Part shown: piece after piece, positions 1 through 12,345 of the stretch | Numbering within the stretch: the first letter of the stretch is position 1 | How the letters are laid out: the number at the start of each line of letters is the position of its first letter | Assembly: GCA_030770535.1 (NCBI GenBank) | Contig: JASVEC010000013.1 | Coordinates: 682,001 to 746,000, forward strand | Direction: 5' to 3' | Origin: Batkoa obscura | Lineage: Eukaryota; Entomophthoromycota; Entomophthoromycetes; Entomophthorales; Batkoaceae | Length of the DNA: 64,000 nt | The notes under the pieces: generated by a model | The model's database searches: none | Seen by the model: only the letters and a program-made list of their open reading frames with translations | What the model was told of the DNA's origin: nothing | Program-made: the position numbers and the translations under genes

Positions 1-247
1 TGAATTCTAAACCTATATCTATTTTCTATTAATTCTTTTTAAATTTAATAATACAAATATTCCATTTTTAATTCCTTACTTTAGAATTGGAAACTTTAAA
101 AAACTATTGTGACTAAAAAAAAGCCATTTAATATTCTTTCTTAATAGATCAACTAGCAACCAAGCACCAACTATAACAACGATAATAACGATAACAACGA
201 TAACAGCAATAACAATAACAACATAACAATTGTAGAATATACATAAT

Positions 248-2307
248 ATGAATTTTGGTAATTTTGGTTTCCGTTTAGGTTTCAAAAAAAAAGAAGAGAA
301 CCGGTCATTACTCTTTGATGATGACGAACCAGCTTCAGCAATGAGTAATGAGCGAACAGTTAGCGAAGATAGAGTAGCTAATTTATTTGATAATGAACTA
401 GCATTTCAAGAAATGGAAGAAGAGGAGAGTAATAGGGGTATAGGTATGGGTAAATTAAAGTAAGTAGAAATTTTTATTAATATTTTAATTTAAATGGTAC
501 CAAACAATGGCTTATTTATATACTTTTTTTTTTAGTGAATCGAATTCTAATAGTAATCACAATTATGAAAAAAAAGGAGTTCAAGTGGATTTATTTGATG
601 TGTTAAATGAGGGTAAACAATATGAAAAAAATCAAAAGAAACAAGTGGACTTATTTGGAGAATTTGAAGGAAATAACAAGAATCAAAATCAATCAAGTGG
701 TAAGGATCTATTTGATGGCTTTGGTGATTTTATGAGTACAAGTAATAACAACAATAACAAAGAAGAAAATCAACAAAGTACAACTAAAGAGGACTTATTC
801 GATGGTTTTAGTGATTTTATGGGTACTGGGGACAACAATAGTAGTAATAACAATAAAACTACACAGAAGAAGCAGAGTTCAAAGAATGAGGATTTATTGG
901 ATGGGTTTGTTGATTTTATGACAACGAATGATAATAATAATAATGAAATTATGGAGGAAAAACATAGTAATGTAAATACAATCAATTTATTAGACGAATT
1001 TGAAGAGTTTACTAGTAGTAATGCAAATGGAAATAAAGGCGTTAATAAAAACATAAACCAAAGTTTTAATAAACATAATAATTTATTAGATGATTTTGAT
1101 AATTTTGCTAATAATACAAATGAACAAAAGAATGATAAAAAAGATGATAATCAAGATGAATGGAATGAATTTAATTTATTTACTCAATTTGAAGAGAGTA
1201 ATGGAGATATCAATAATAATACAAATATAAACACCAACGATCAAGATTTGTATGGAGATTTTGTAACAGCGGAATTTGAAGACAATGATAACAATAACAA
1301 TAATAATAATAATAGTAATACAAAACTAATACCAACAAATAACAGTCATACAATCTTACGCTCCAAAACAATGATGTTAGATAAAGATAAAGAAAGTCAA
1401 TTAATGAATTATAAAACACATCATAAAAGCTTATCTTTAGATATTAAACAAAAATTAAATAATCATCAAATTGATGAATTTGAATTATTAGATAAAACTT
1501 ATTTTCCAAAAATTATAACAAAAAAGAAAGAAAATCGAAAAAATAGTTGGAATAAAGGTAAGTTTTATTATTATTATTATTATTAACACAAGTTTATTAT
1601 GATTATTAATATGTTTAATTTTTTATATTTTAGATCCATCAACTCCTACTAAAGCATTAAAAGTGTTAAGGTAATTTATTAAATAATAATTTTATTATAA
1701 TATTATATATTTATAATTTTATAATAGTCATTTAGATATTGAACCTTGGTTTAAAATATATTCTTATATTGAAAATCAATTTCAATTAGCTATTGAGAAA
1801 TTAAAACAGTTAGATTTAATATTAAATAATAATGAGAGGTTAATTTTATTAGAATATAATCCATTAAATTTTTATTTAAAAGGTAAATTTAATACAATTA
1901 TTTATTTATTTATTTGTTAATTTATTATTTAGCTTTATTTGAACTTAAAGTTATAATTGAGCGTTTAGAATTATCTATTAATTATAATAAATTACAATTG
2001 GAATTGGATAATAATAATAATAATAATAATACAGGATTATTAGAAAATTTATTTTCAATAATAATTCAGTTAATGATGCGATTAAGTTTAACAATTGTAA
2101 GTTTCAATTGATTTAATAATAATAATAATAATGATTTTATTTTTTTAGCCTAATAAAGAAATCCCAAAATTACCTAAAAATATTAATCCAAATCATTGTT
2201 GTAATGTATGTTATTTACCTTTAATGAAAGATAATGAATTGAAATTTCATTTGACTTGTATTAATATTAAAAATAAGTTAAACAATAAAATGGAATTATT
2301 AATTTGA
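248..2307 (+). CDS. Gamma-synergin-like clathrin adaptor accessory protein (6 exons, 582 aa)
   Basis: Exons 248-459, 536-1557, 1634-1670, 1728-1882, 1933-2096 and 2149-2307 join in frame to 582 residues; every intron is GT...TAG. The middle third carries six repeats of a hydrophobic-acidic motif (LFDGFGDF, LFDGFSDF, LLDGFVDF, LLDEFEEF, LLDDFDNF and a weaker one) in Asn/Lys-rich low-complexity sequence. D-G/D-F-x-D/E-F motifs of this kind bind the gamma-ear of AP-1 and GGA adaptors. The folded C-terminus (exons 4-6) has a helical segment and ends in a CxxC...H...C module (HCCNVCYLPL, then FHLTC), which resembles the C-terminal domain of animal gamma-synergin. The inferred role is AP-1/clathrin trafficking at the trans-Golgi or endosome. 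Family assignment is from remembered sequence pattern; the Asn runs are low-complexity expansions. Confidence 0.6.
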
Positions 2308-2426
2308 TAATTTAATGATAATTTCAATAATATATCAATAATAACAATAAGTAATAATATAATAATTAAATTATATTTAATTTTTATTTTTATTTTTATT
2401 TTGTCTAATATATTTTATTGATTTTT

Positions 2427-4336
2427 TTAATATCTAATTACTTGATCACATCGTTGACATAATTGATTTTCAATTAAACTGTGATATTTCCAACATCTTG
2501 GACATTTAAATTGATTTTCAATTTTTTGTAATTGAAAATAGACTTTATTATTTATGTTTGAATCTAATTAAAAAAATAAAAATTAATATATTAATATATA
2601 ATTATCAAATATTCTTATTAATAAATTTACCATTAATATTTTTAACATCAAAACAATTCAATTCACTTAAATCTTCTGTTTGTTTAAATTGAATATCCGA
2701 TATTAACAACACATCAGATAATTGATGATGATTCAATTCTAATTTCGATAACCAATTTTCCATACTTTTATTTAAATTATAAAAATTTAATCTTAATTGT
2801 AAATTATTGGTAATTTTACTAAATTTAATTAAATAAATAAAAATACAATTAATATTCATTAAATAATAATAACTAAAATTAAAATAAACTTACTTTTCAA
2901 CTCGAAATTTTTCAATTGATGAATAAATATTTTGTTTAATTTGTAAAATCATTTCCCATTCTTGTTTTAATTGAACATTATAAAATTCTTGATTCTAAAA
3001 TAAAAATAATTGTTAAGACAATACTATTTTAAAAAAAACTTCTACAAATGAATCTTACTAATTTAACAAATCCTCTATGAAATACTGATTCCTTTTCATC
3101 TTTCAAAAATTGTTTACTTAAATCATAAGCCTCTTCAATCATTAATGGAGTAATTGGAGCAAGTAAACTTAAATAAGTTTCTAATACTTGTAATAATACA
3201 TATTCTACATTAGTTCTAGATTGAGATTCTAATTTCTCTGCATAAACTCGATCTTTTATAGAATCCAAATAAAAACTAGATAAAAAATTGGAAAATTTTA
3301 ATATTTCTGCAATTACTAAATGAAATTGATAATCTTCATAATAATTTTGACAATTAATTTGTAATTGAAATAGTTCATGTAATATATATTGATCTAATGG
3401 AAATAACTCTTTATATGATATCTCTCTTTTTGTTTTAACATTGCCTAATATAAATCGAATAGTGTTTCTAACTTTAAATAATGCTTGATTATTCATTTTT
3501 AATATATCATTTCCTAATGATACATCTTTTGAATAATCTGAACTAGCAATCCAAAATCTTAATAAATCAATACCATATGCTGGTTGATATTGTTTATTCT
3601 TCCCACCTTCAATAATTATTTGTGGCTCAATTATATTACCAATTGATTTAGACATTTTAACTCCTTTTCCATCTAATAAAAATCCATGTGTAATTAAGGT
3701 TTTATATGGTAATTTATCATAAGCACCTGTAGCTAATAATATTGAAGATTGAAACCAACCTCGATGTTGATCTGATCCTTCTAAATAAACATCAGAAATA
3801 TAATTATTATTAATATCATTATTAATATTATTATTTTCCTTTAATTCTTCAATTAAACTAAAACTAGTTCCTGAATCAAACCAAACATCCATAGTATCCA
3901 TTCCTTTAGTATATAATTGACTATCATATTCTAATGGTAATAATTCCTTCACTGATAATTCAAACCAACTATCTATTCCTTTTTCTTTTATTATATTAAT
4001 TACATGTGTAATAACTTTATTATCTAATAAAGGATTGCCTATATTTAATAATAAAATATAAAATTAATTAATAAATTAATATTATATTATTAAGTTACCA
4101 TTTTTATCATAAAATACAGGAATTGGTACTCCCCATGATCTTTGTCTGGATATACACCATTCTTCTCTTCCATTTAAAAATTGAATTAATCGATTTTTAC
4201 CTGAAGATGGTATTGTAGTAACTTGATTTAATTTCTTTATTGCATTTTTAGTAATTTGTTGAACATTAATAAACCATTGAGCAGTAGCTCTAAAATAAAA
4301 TTAGTTTAATATATTATTAGTATATCATCGTTATAA

Positions 4337-4403
<67 letters not shown>

Positions 4404-6659
4404 ATTTACCTTTGAATAACAGGTTTTTTTGATCTCCAGTCATATGGATAAGAATGAATATAATCATATGAATTAATTAAATTATTGCTTTCTTTTAATA
4501 ATCCTAATACCAATGTATTACCCTCTTTTAAAACAAATTTACCAGCTAATAATTCACCTGCTTCAAAAGTAAATTTACCATATTGATCCACTATAATTAA
4601 ATTAAGATTAATATAAAGTTAATTATTGTTATATAATAATATTATTATTATATTAATTTCAATTCTTTTAAAAATTACCTAAATTCTTTCCAATAATCTC
4701 ATATTTTTGACCACTACGATAATCATCCATACCATGACTTGGGGCACAATGAACCAATCCTATTTTTAAATTTTTTTAATTTAATATGAATAAATTCTTT
4801 TTTAACTTGTAAATTCAATCAATATTTACCAGTGCCTGAAGTTTCAGATACATAATCAGCCAATATAATCTTCAATTTTTCTTTATTAATTGGATGATAA
4901 TAATTTATTAATTCCAGTTCCTTTCCTATTAATAAATAAATGAATAAATAATTATTAATACTTTAAATATGAATTATTCTATATTATTTGATACCTTTGA
5001 TTATTTTCACTAATTCCAATGAATTCATAAATTCCTTGACATTTTCCACTCCTTTTTCACCAATAATAAAATACTTTTCCACATTTTTTTCTTTAAATAA
5101 GCCATAATTAATTTCAGGATGAACTGAAATAGCCTAGAAAATAATAATAATAAATAACTATTAAATATTAACATTTGAATTTTATAATTATAAAAATAAA
5201 ACAATACTTACTTGATTACTAGGAATTGTCCAAGGGGTAGTAGTCCAAATAACAACATTAATTTCTGCTTCTTTTGATAATGTATTGAATAACGGATGAT
5301 TCTCTATTTTTATTGGAAATGTAAAATTTATTAATTATATATTACTAAATAAAAATAACTCACTTTCAACATTAAACTTAATATAAGCAGCTGTTGATTT
5401 ATGATCATTTTTATATTCTAATTCAGATTCAGCGAGTGCAGTACTAATTAATAATTAATAAATATCTTTAATATCTTTAATTACTTTTTTAAATTAATGA
5501 AATTATTCATTTCACTTACAGTGTTGATGGGGACCAATAAACAGGACGAAATTGACGATAGACATAACCTTTAATAATATATTTAATATTCTAAGTATTT
5601 TAATTTGTAAGGGAATTTCAATTAACTTACCTTTTTCAATAAATTTTTTAAATACATTTAATTGACGAACTATATAATCAGTATCTAAAATAAAGTTTTA
5701 TAATTAATTTAATGAAAAATAATAGTATAAAAATCTTTGTTTTAAATTATTTAATGACTTACCTAAAGTTCTATAAACTTGATTCCAATCAGCCATTATA
5801 CCAAATTTTTTAAAATCTTCCTTTTGTGTTTCTATTGTTTCTAATGCTAATTTCCTCGCTTCTTTACGTATCTCAATGGGTGTTAATTTTTGTTTCTATT
5901 GTTAATGAAATTCTATTGTTAATAAATGAAAAAGAATGACTCCTCTTTTATAAAAAAAATCAAGCTATTGATAACACTATTATTATAATAAAAATTACTT
6001 ACTTTAAACTTTTCTAATGCTTTTAATTCAATGGGTAAACCATGACAATCCCAACCTGGTATATAACTAAAAAAAGAATTATCATTTAATTAATTTCATC
6101 TATTTTTCTATTATATCACAATTTACTTAATTTTATAACCTTGTAATAATTTATAACGATTAATTATATCTTTTAATATTTTATTCATAGCATGACCTAA
6201 ATAATTAATTCATAAAAATTATTTTAAAAAATATATATTTTTTCCAATTAAACTTACCCGAATGTAATTTACCATTAGCATACGGTGGGCCATCATGTAA
6301 TATAAAATTGGGTCGGTTTCCTTTTTTCAACTATTTAAAAAAATAAGATTATTAATCTCTTTAATTTTAATGCTCTCTTTATTATTCATGATATCAAATT
6401 AAAATATGATACAAAAGGAAATTTTTTTAATGTAATTTACCTGCCATTGATAAACCTCTGTGGTACTTTTTTCTCTATATTTTTTTTCCATCAAGGGATC
6501 AAACCTCAATTTAAATGAAGTTTCTGGTAATAATAATGTATCCGAATAATTTTTATTACTACTATCATCTTTAATTGTTGAATAAAATTTAATGCTCCTT
6601 TTTGATCCAAGTTGAGTTAACCGCTGTTTAGTTAATGAATGGAACCGATTGAATAACAT
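2427..6659 (-). CDS. ISM1: Mitochondrial isoleucyl-tRNA synthetase (18 exons, 975 aa)
   Basis: Class I aminoacyl-tRNA synthetase that charges tRNA-Ile, probably in mitochondria. Exons from the 5' end: 6441-6659, 6258-6330, 6127-6196, 6003-6066, 5763-5895, 5631-5684, 5520-5568, 5364-5443, 5212-5303, 4995-5133, 4830-4925, 4679-4759, 4410-4590, 4099-4289, 3059-4038, 2894-2994, 2631-2818 and 2427-2563. Their lengths sum to 2928 nt, an exact reading frame. The HIGH region reads [13 protein letters not shown] across the exon 2/3 join, followed by [11 protein letters not shown]. The KMSKS loop ([10 protein letters not shown]) is in exon 15. The C-terminus has the IleRS zinc ribbon CPRCWKY...LCQRC. 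The N-terminus is basic and Ser/Thr-rich, fitting a mitochondrial presequence. Its 3' end lies 120 bp from the convergent synergin-like gene. Confidence 0.93.
4339..4400. repeat. (ATT)n microsatellite in an IleRS intron
   Basis: About 20 uninterrupted ATT/TTA units in the intron between exons 13 and 14 of the IleRS gene. A likely length-polymorphic site. Confidence 0.9.
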
Positions 6660-6886
6660 ATTAAAATATAATTAAAATAATTCAATTACACTTTATATTA
6701 ATTTTTGATTTTTTTGATTTTTTTTTACTTAAAATTAGAAAGTGAGTTCATATTGGCCAAATTTGAAAATCCTATCCCATAAATTTTTTAATCCCATTTG
6801 AAGAATTGTTTGAGTAAATCTCAGCATCAATCTTGAAATTTGAACCTTTTCATACCCAACCTATTTTTTAAAAAAAATCAACAAAC
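6660..6886. promoter_or_regulatory. Divergent promoter, IleRS / COX9-like
   Basis: A 227-bp gap between two oppositely oriented nuclear genes for mitochondrial proteins. It holds T-rich and A-rich tracts and no clear TATA box. Co-regulation is an inference from the head-to-head layout. Confidence 0.5.
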
Positions 6887-7125
6887 ATGGCCATTGCCCC
6901 AATTCGCGGAAAATTAGCACGTAGTATACGTAACGATATTGTAGGCTCGATCTCCTTAGGATTAGTGTTTGGTTATTTTTATTGGAATAATTACCATTTA
7001 CCAACTCAAAATAAGATCTCTGAATTCTATATCAAATTAGACCAACAAAAAGCAGAAAAGAAAGAAGGTAAGTTTTAAATTGAAATGTAAAATTATATTG
7101 ACTAATCTTTCTTTTTTTAGCTTAA
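6887..7125 (+). CDS. COX9: Cytochrome c oxidase subunit VIIa (Cox9-like), 2 exons, 61 aa
   Basis: Exons 6887-7067 and 7121-7125; the second exon supplies only the end of an Ala codon and the stop. The 61-residue product begins MAIAPIRGKLARSI, like yeast Cox9 (MTIAPITG...), and has one membrane span (DIVGSISLGLVFGYFYW) followed by a charged tail ending QQKAEKKEA. Cox9 is a small inner-membrane subunit of respiratory complex IV, so it implies aerobic mitochondria. Length matches the family (about 59 aa in yeast). Confidence 0.85.
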
Positions 7126-8687
7126 ATTGAACTTCACGAAAGAGTTCTAATACTATCTTGAAAATTAAATTTTAAGCTTTTTTTATATTTTGTTGAAATA
7201 CTTTTTTTGGTACTTATTGTCTTGATTTATTTGCTTTGTCTTTATATATGATGTTGATTATAAACAGTTTACTAATTGGTTTTAAAAATGCTTTGTTATA
7301 TAAATTAGAAAGAATCAATTAATCTAAAAAAAAAGATTTAATTAGTATAAATTATTAAAATTAAGAATTAGAGTAATTTAATAATAGATATGCAGTTTTG
7401 TTTATTAGTTGATGAACTTTAATATAAAAACAGATGTATTTAATAATCAAATTCCAACTCAATAATATTCTAAAATTAAGTTGAATCGTTTTTATTTGTA
7501 AATACAAATTTATTATCTCTAGCATCTTAACATTAATTCGAATTCAAAGAACTTAAGCCACTTGATTTTGTATTAACGTCATTAAATAATAAAATATTAA
7601 TAATCATTCACTCTTATTTAATAATGAAAACTTAGTCAAATATTAGTATTTTTATCTTATTACCCCAGTCCATTAGTATTAATACCAATCTTCCATTATC
7701 TATTTTTTCATATTTTTATAATATCAGTTTTGTTTGGATTATCAATTATAACACTAATATTCTCTCACTTTAAAGGCAAAGTATGAATGTAATTATTTTT
7801 TCAATTAATATCATAATAGAAACTAATTTGATTTATTTTAAAAAATGGTGAAATATTTGAATTGAAATTGTTAATTAGGATTTTTTTTGGTCAAATAGAG
7901 TTAGAATTTTGAATTTAAAAAGAATAATCAAAATGTGACTAAAAAAAAATAATACTAAATAGTATATACAACTATTTTTCAATTTGAATTCAAAATATAG
8001 ACAATTGATATATTTTGTCATGCTATTTTTTATCGAAAATTTTTATTTTTCTAAAGAAAATCAAATAAAAATTCCTTGTTTCTTAATTTACTACTCAACA
8101 AACTAGATTGAGATGACATTAAAATATTACGATTAAGACATTTTAGGTAGTTTATTATGATTTATAAGAATGTATTCTATCTTAATCAGATACTAAGTTA
8201 TTAGCTAGTTGAAATATTTAATTTCCCTCCTTGATCGAAATATTTACTTTATTTTTAAGCTCCTTATTGTCCTGTATTAATTACTTAATAAACTAAACCT
8301 CATTGTTAATGTTTTAGAATATATATTACATTATTCAAACTAAAAAATAGAATGTTGATAGAAACAAGTAAAGGGCAAATAAAATCGAAAATGTATACAC
8401 TTGAAATTTTGTTTAAGAATTTAAATTCAAACAATTTGATAACAGTAGTATAATTTACTGCTTAAATTTGATTGACATTTACCTATGTAGTTTCTTTTTA
8501 ACCCATCTTTCAATAAAACAAAATTTGAAATCGATGGCTCACCCAACTTAAATGTCTAAGTTTTATATCGATAAAAAGTATAAATAGGACTATCATTACT
8601 GATATTTATTAAGTTGTCCTTTCATTTTTAAAGTCTTTATTTATTATTGGATATTATCATTTTTTTACCACTCATTTATCTTACATT
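7126..8687. other. Intergenic, no gene seen
   Basis: About 1.56 kb of AT-rich sequence with frequent stops in all frames. The only notable site is a TATA-like GTATAAATAGG at about 8579-8589, some 100 bp before the decayed lysozyme gene, probably the remnant of its promoter. Confidence 0.6.
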
Positions 8688-9322
8688 GTGAAATTATTTA
8701 TCATTACTACATTTGCTAGCATAGCATAGCATAGCATTAACAGTAAATCCCAGAGGGATAGATGTTAGTAGTTCTCAACCCAATGTTAATTAGAATTCAA
8801 TTCGAGCAAATGGTGTTGAATTTGTATATATTAAAGCTACTGAAGGCACTACTTATAGAAATCCTCAATTTAATTCTCAATATACTGGTACAACAAATGT
8901 AGATTTAATTCGTGGTGCTTATCGTTTTGCTCGTCCTGGATCCTCTTCTGGTGCTGCTCAAGCTAATTATTTTGTAGCTAATGGTGAGGGGATGGAGCAG
9001 CGATTGTAGAACTTTACCTGGTGCCCTTGATCTTGAAGCTGATCGTAGTGGTTTATCTCAAGCAGCTACGGTTAATTAGATTTGAGATTTCAGTAACACT
9101 TACCATGCTAAAACTAGTAGATATTCAGTAATTTATACTACTACAAGTTGGTGGCAACAATGTACTGGTAATAATGCTAGTTTTAGGAATACTAATCCAT
9201 TATGGATTGCTCGTTGGTCCTTCCATACTTTTTAGCAATATGCTGATATTGGTCCAAATCCTGGTGACCAAGACTGTTTTAATGGTAGTTCTATTAACCT
9301 TCAAACTTTTGCTAGAAGATAG
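8688..9322 (+). pseudogene. GH25 (Chalaropsis-type) lysozyme pseudogene
   Basis: Nearly full-length relic of the gene at 34394-35050, alignable from the signal peptide (start codon now GTG) to the stop. Still recognisable are the GIDVS start of the mature enzyme, the YIKATE segment, the GAYRFARPG segment, the LDLEA catalytic region, the TTSWWQQCTGNNASF segment and the NPGDQ end. The frame is broken by several stops, at least one frameshift, and a deletion of roughly 30 bp between the ARW and WSFHTF segments. Several DNA stretches remain near-identical to the intact gene, so decay is fairly recent. A TATA-like box is retained upstream. Confidence 0.9.
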
Positions 9323-10035
9323 TAAAATGTACCAATTATATTATAAAATAAAAGTCCTATGTTAAATTTGTATTTTGTTGCTTCACAAGTTTATAATCAT
9401 ATAACAGTTTGCTTATCATTTTTATAATAAGAACTACCAAACCTTTTTTAAGAATTTTATTATTACTCAGATTTTAAGAATTTCATTTTACAAATGTAAG
9501 GTTTAAATCAAAGTAAAAAATTTATACTTTGATAACATTGGGTTTTTAGAAATGAACTTGCATTTTTCAAAGTATTCTTTCAATATAAGCAACAGTTTAA
9601 CTATTGAATCAATAATGCCCTATAATAGTAACGTTATCGAAATTAATGACATTTCATTTAAAAGTTCGATTTGTTGGATTTCTACTTCGATATTGTTATT
9701 ATTGTTTTCTTTTAAGCAGTTTTACTTGTTAGCCTTACCGGTACATAATAAATATTGTCGGGTTTTTTATATTAAAAGAGTTCATTCAATATCCTTATTA
9801 CTGTATCATTATCAGATGAGAGCACAAAAAAGTATTTATAAGGACTTAGTAATAAATTTACTTGACAAAATAGACCTGTTCTCATAATTTACTCATAATT
9901 AATATTAAAATTTAGCCAATGGTTAACTGAGTTTAAATGCTTGAAGAATGATATCATTTATCTGATAACTCATCTGATAAAACCCAAAGTTTATCTATTT
10001 TATCTCTCTCATCGCTTTAAACATAAACAATTAAA
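9323..10035. other. Intergenic, with one doubtful 111-codon frame
   Basis: The only notable content is an ATG-initiated frame at 9552-9887 (+, 111 codons) with a hydrophobic stretch near its middle. I recognise no family, splice context or promoter, and treat it as probably non-coding. Confidence 0.4.
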
Positions 10036-10814
10036 ATGGCCTTGAAAGATATATCAATAACCAACTTTTTACCTGCTATCATTTTTGGTGGATTTGCTAT
10101 TGGCGCTACAATTATTTTAGATTTAAAGATTAGAGAATTTAGAAAAACTTACTCAGCTAAACCAAAGGTAAGATTTTGTTATTTCATATTTAGTTTTATA
10201 ATATTCGATTTTAGGAGATTGAAAAAGGGAATGGAAAACCAGATATAATAATCGGAAAAGATGAAGATAATAGAGAAGAAGAAATAAAAGAGAATGAACT
10301 AGAAAAAGAATTAAAGGATAGACATGTTTTATTTGTGTGTATGAGATGTACTTATAAAGAAACGAATTGCGGAAGTTTAATAGATTGTAAATTAGAGCAC
10401 CCTGAGAATAAAATCATAGATCAAGACATGGAAGAATTAGTAGCAGATAAAGAAAAAGAAGGAGTTAAACTTAAAAGTGGAGAAATATTGTATCATAAAT
10501 TGATTAAAGCTCATGGCAAACCTAATAGTCCAACAAGGAAATTCCGCAAAAAATTTGAGATAAGACCCACCCGTTGTCTCTCAGTTTGTGAACAAGGTAA
10601 TGCTATTGCTTTAAATGGCCCTGATACCAAATTTGCTTATCAATTTGCCAAACTTAATCAAGATCATCCTAAAGTAGTAGATGATATTTTGGATTTCTCA
10701 GCGTATTATGTTGAATCAGAAGATGGTTATTCAAAAAACAAGACCAGACCTGATACTTTAAAGGCTACTATTACCTCCCGTGTTCCACCTAAGAATCACT
10801 ATTCAAATGCTTAA
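10036..10814 (+). CDS. Membrane-anchored DUF1636 (putative metal-binding) protein, 2 exons, 243 aa
   Basis: Exons 10036-10167 and 10215-10814 join in frame. Exon 1 (44 codons) encodes little but an N-terminal membrane anchor (residues about 11-30, FLPAIIFGGFAIGATIILDL) and a basic stretch. Exon 2 begins with an acidic, Lys/Glu-rich linker. It is followed by a domain with CMRCTYKE, a later RPTRCLSVCEQGNAIAL, a KFAYQFAKL segment and a C-terminal RPDTLKATITSRVPP. This order matches DUF1636, a mostly bacterial family of predicted Cys-liganded proteins. Of the usual bacterial CLxxCxxGC pattern the last Cys is Asn here (CEQGN). Function is unknown; a metal or Fe-S role is inferred from the cysteines. 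The anchor could place it in the mitochondrial or ER membrane. Confidence 0.75.
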
Positions 10815-12345
10815 ATTTATTCTTATTGGCGGTATCATTTCGTTTCCCTCTATTATTTTTATCAATTAATGCTTCAAAGTGAGCTTTCTTTATTTTACAG
10901 TTGCTGTAACTTTTTCTTACAAGGGCTTATAGCTTTGAAAAAACTTGTATCTTTCTTTCTTCTATGCTAGCTATAGCTGCGTTATTTTTAGTCATTAAAA
11001 TTAGATAAAAATAAAGCTGATATAAAAATTTATTATTCTGTTAAATCAATTAATAGTTTTCATTTTAATTATCTATGATTTGAATATACTAGTATAATTA
11101 TTGCTTAATCTTAATTTAAAGTTGACTTTTTGATAGATGACATTTTAAATTTACTGAAATCAACTATCAGTGAATAAAAACTTACTGATTTTAATTCATG
11201 ACTTACAAAGAGCTAAAAAATTGAGAGGTTTTAGGATATAGAAAGAGAGGCTTAGTTTTTTAAAGAACATTCTTAAAATTGAAACCTGGTATTATAATTG
11301 GAGTACTGGTCTATAGAGCGTGGGAACATTTAAAAAATATTTAATTTTACTTTACTGTTTAAAGTTAAAGGGAATCAAGAAGAGAGGTAAAAATAAATGA
11401 CAAAATGAATACATTAAGTAATTATTTAGTTACTATAAAGCTGTTGTAATTAAGTAAATATTTATTTAATGACTCTAATGTAAGCTTAAAACGAAAGTAG
11501 GAATAGCTAACTGGTGATTTTATTGATAACATCATGGTTATATTATAATTATGAGATTTAACCTAATTAAATGTATTAATAAACAAATAAAATATTTCAA
11601 ATACTCAGCATCGCTCACATAAAAAGTTAGGGCTGTCAAACAAGAATGCTTAGTAAATTCGCATTTGACCTGATCATTAGCCTGATCTTTATCTCCTTTC
11701 TTTAAGGGCTTTACTTAGTGGGTAAGATAACTAGAGCAAAACTTAATATAGTAAAAGACCAGATAACTTTCAAATCCTCATTGTAACAAGAGTTGCTTTA
11801 ATTGGAGCAATTTGAAAAAATTTAATCAAAATTTAATTAATTAACCAATCAATTCTATTTATCTGAGCCAAAATTTACTATAATTTATTTAAAAACTATT
11901 TATATTTCTTTAAGCCATCTATAACTACTGTATATCATAGTACAAAGCTTATTGTCAATAGAACTAATTTTTAAGCTTAATACCATAATTTAAAGATGGC
12001 TTAATTGTATAGTTAGGTGATCTGAGCTCTATTTGAAACTTTAATCAATTAGCTATAGATCATCTGATTAACACAAAAAAGGAAATTAAAAGGCATGGAT
12101 CAATATGACTCACCAGTAATATTAATTTTTTCCACCCACCCGATAACTGTTACTTATAAAAAAATCATAACTTGGAGTATATAAACAGAATAAAGGAGAT
12201 TTAATTGAAAAGTTTTAAGATTATTTTTTTATTTGAATTTTAGAGTTATATTCGATATATATTCTAGACCGCGTATTTAATACTTTTATTAGTTAATATT
12301 CTTAGATCTTTTTTAAACTTATTTTACAATCATAAACAATTTACA
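10815..12345. other. Intergenic, no gene seen
   Basis: About 1.5 kb of AT-rich sequence without a supportable frame. At 10896-10982 a short segment starting TACAGTTGCTGTAAC and ending CTATAGCTGCG may be an internally deleted copy of the CAGCTG-ended repeat family found further right. Confidence 0.5.

Noticed and set aside
770-1419. Long minus-strand frames in the synergin-like gene
   Set aside because: Mirror images of Asn-rich (AAT/AAC) codon runs on the plus strand.
7126-8687. Searched for snRNA, 5S rRNA or further tRNA genes in the long spacers (here and at 18.5-20.5, 28.4-32.2 and 35.3-39.7 kb)
   Set aside because: No conserved RNA boxes or cloverleaf patterns recognised by eye; a covariance-model scan would be decisive.
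9552-9887. 111-codon frame with a hydrophobic middle
   Set aside because: No recognisable family, no promoter or splice context, and composition like the surrounding spacer.
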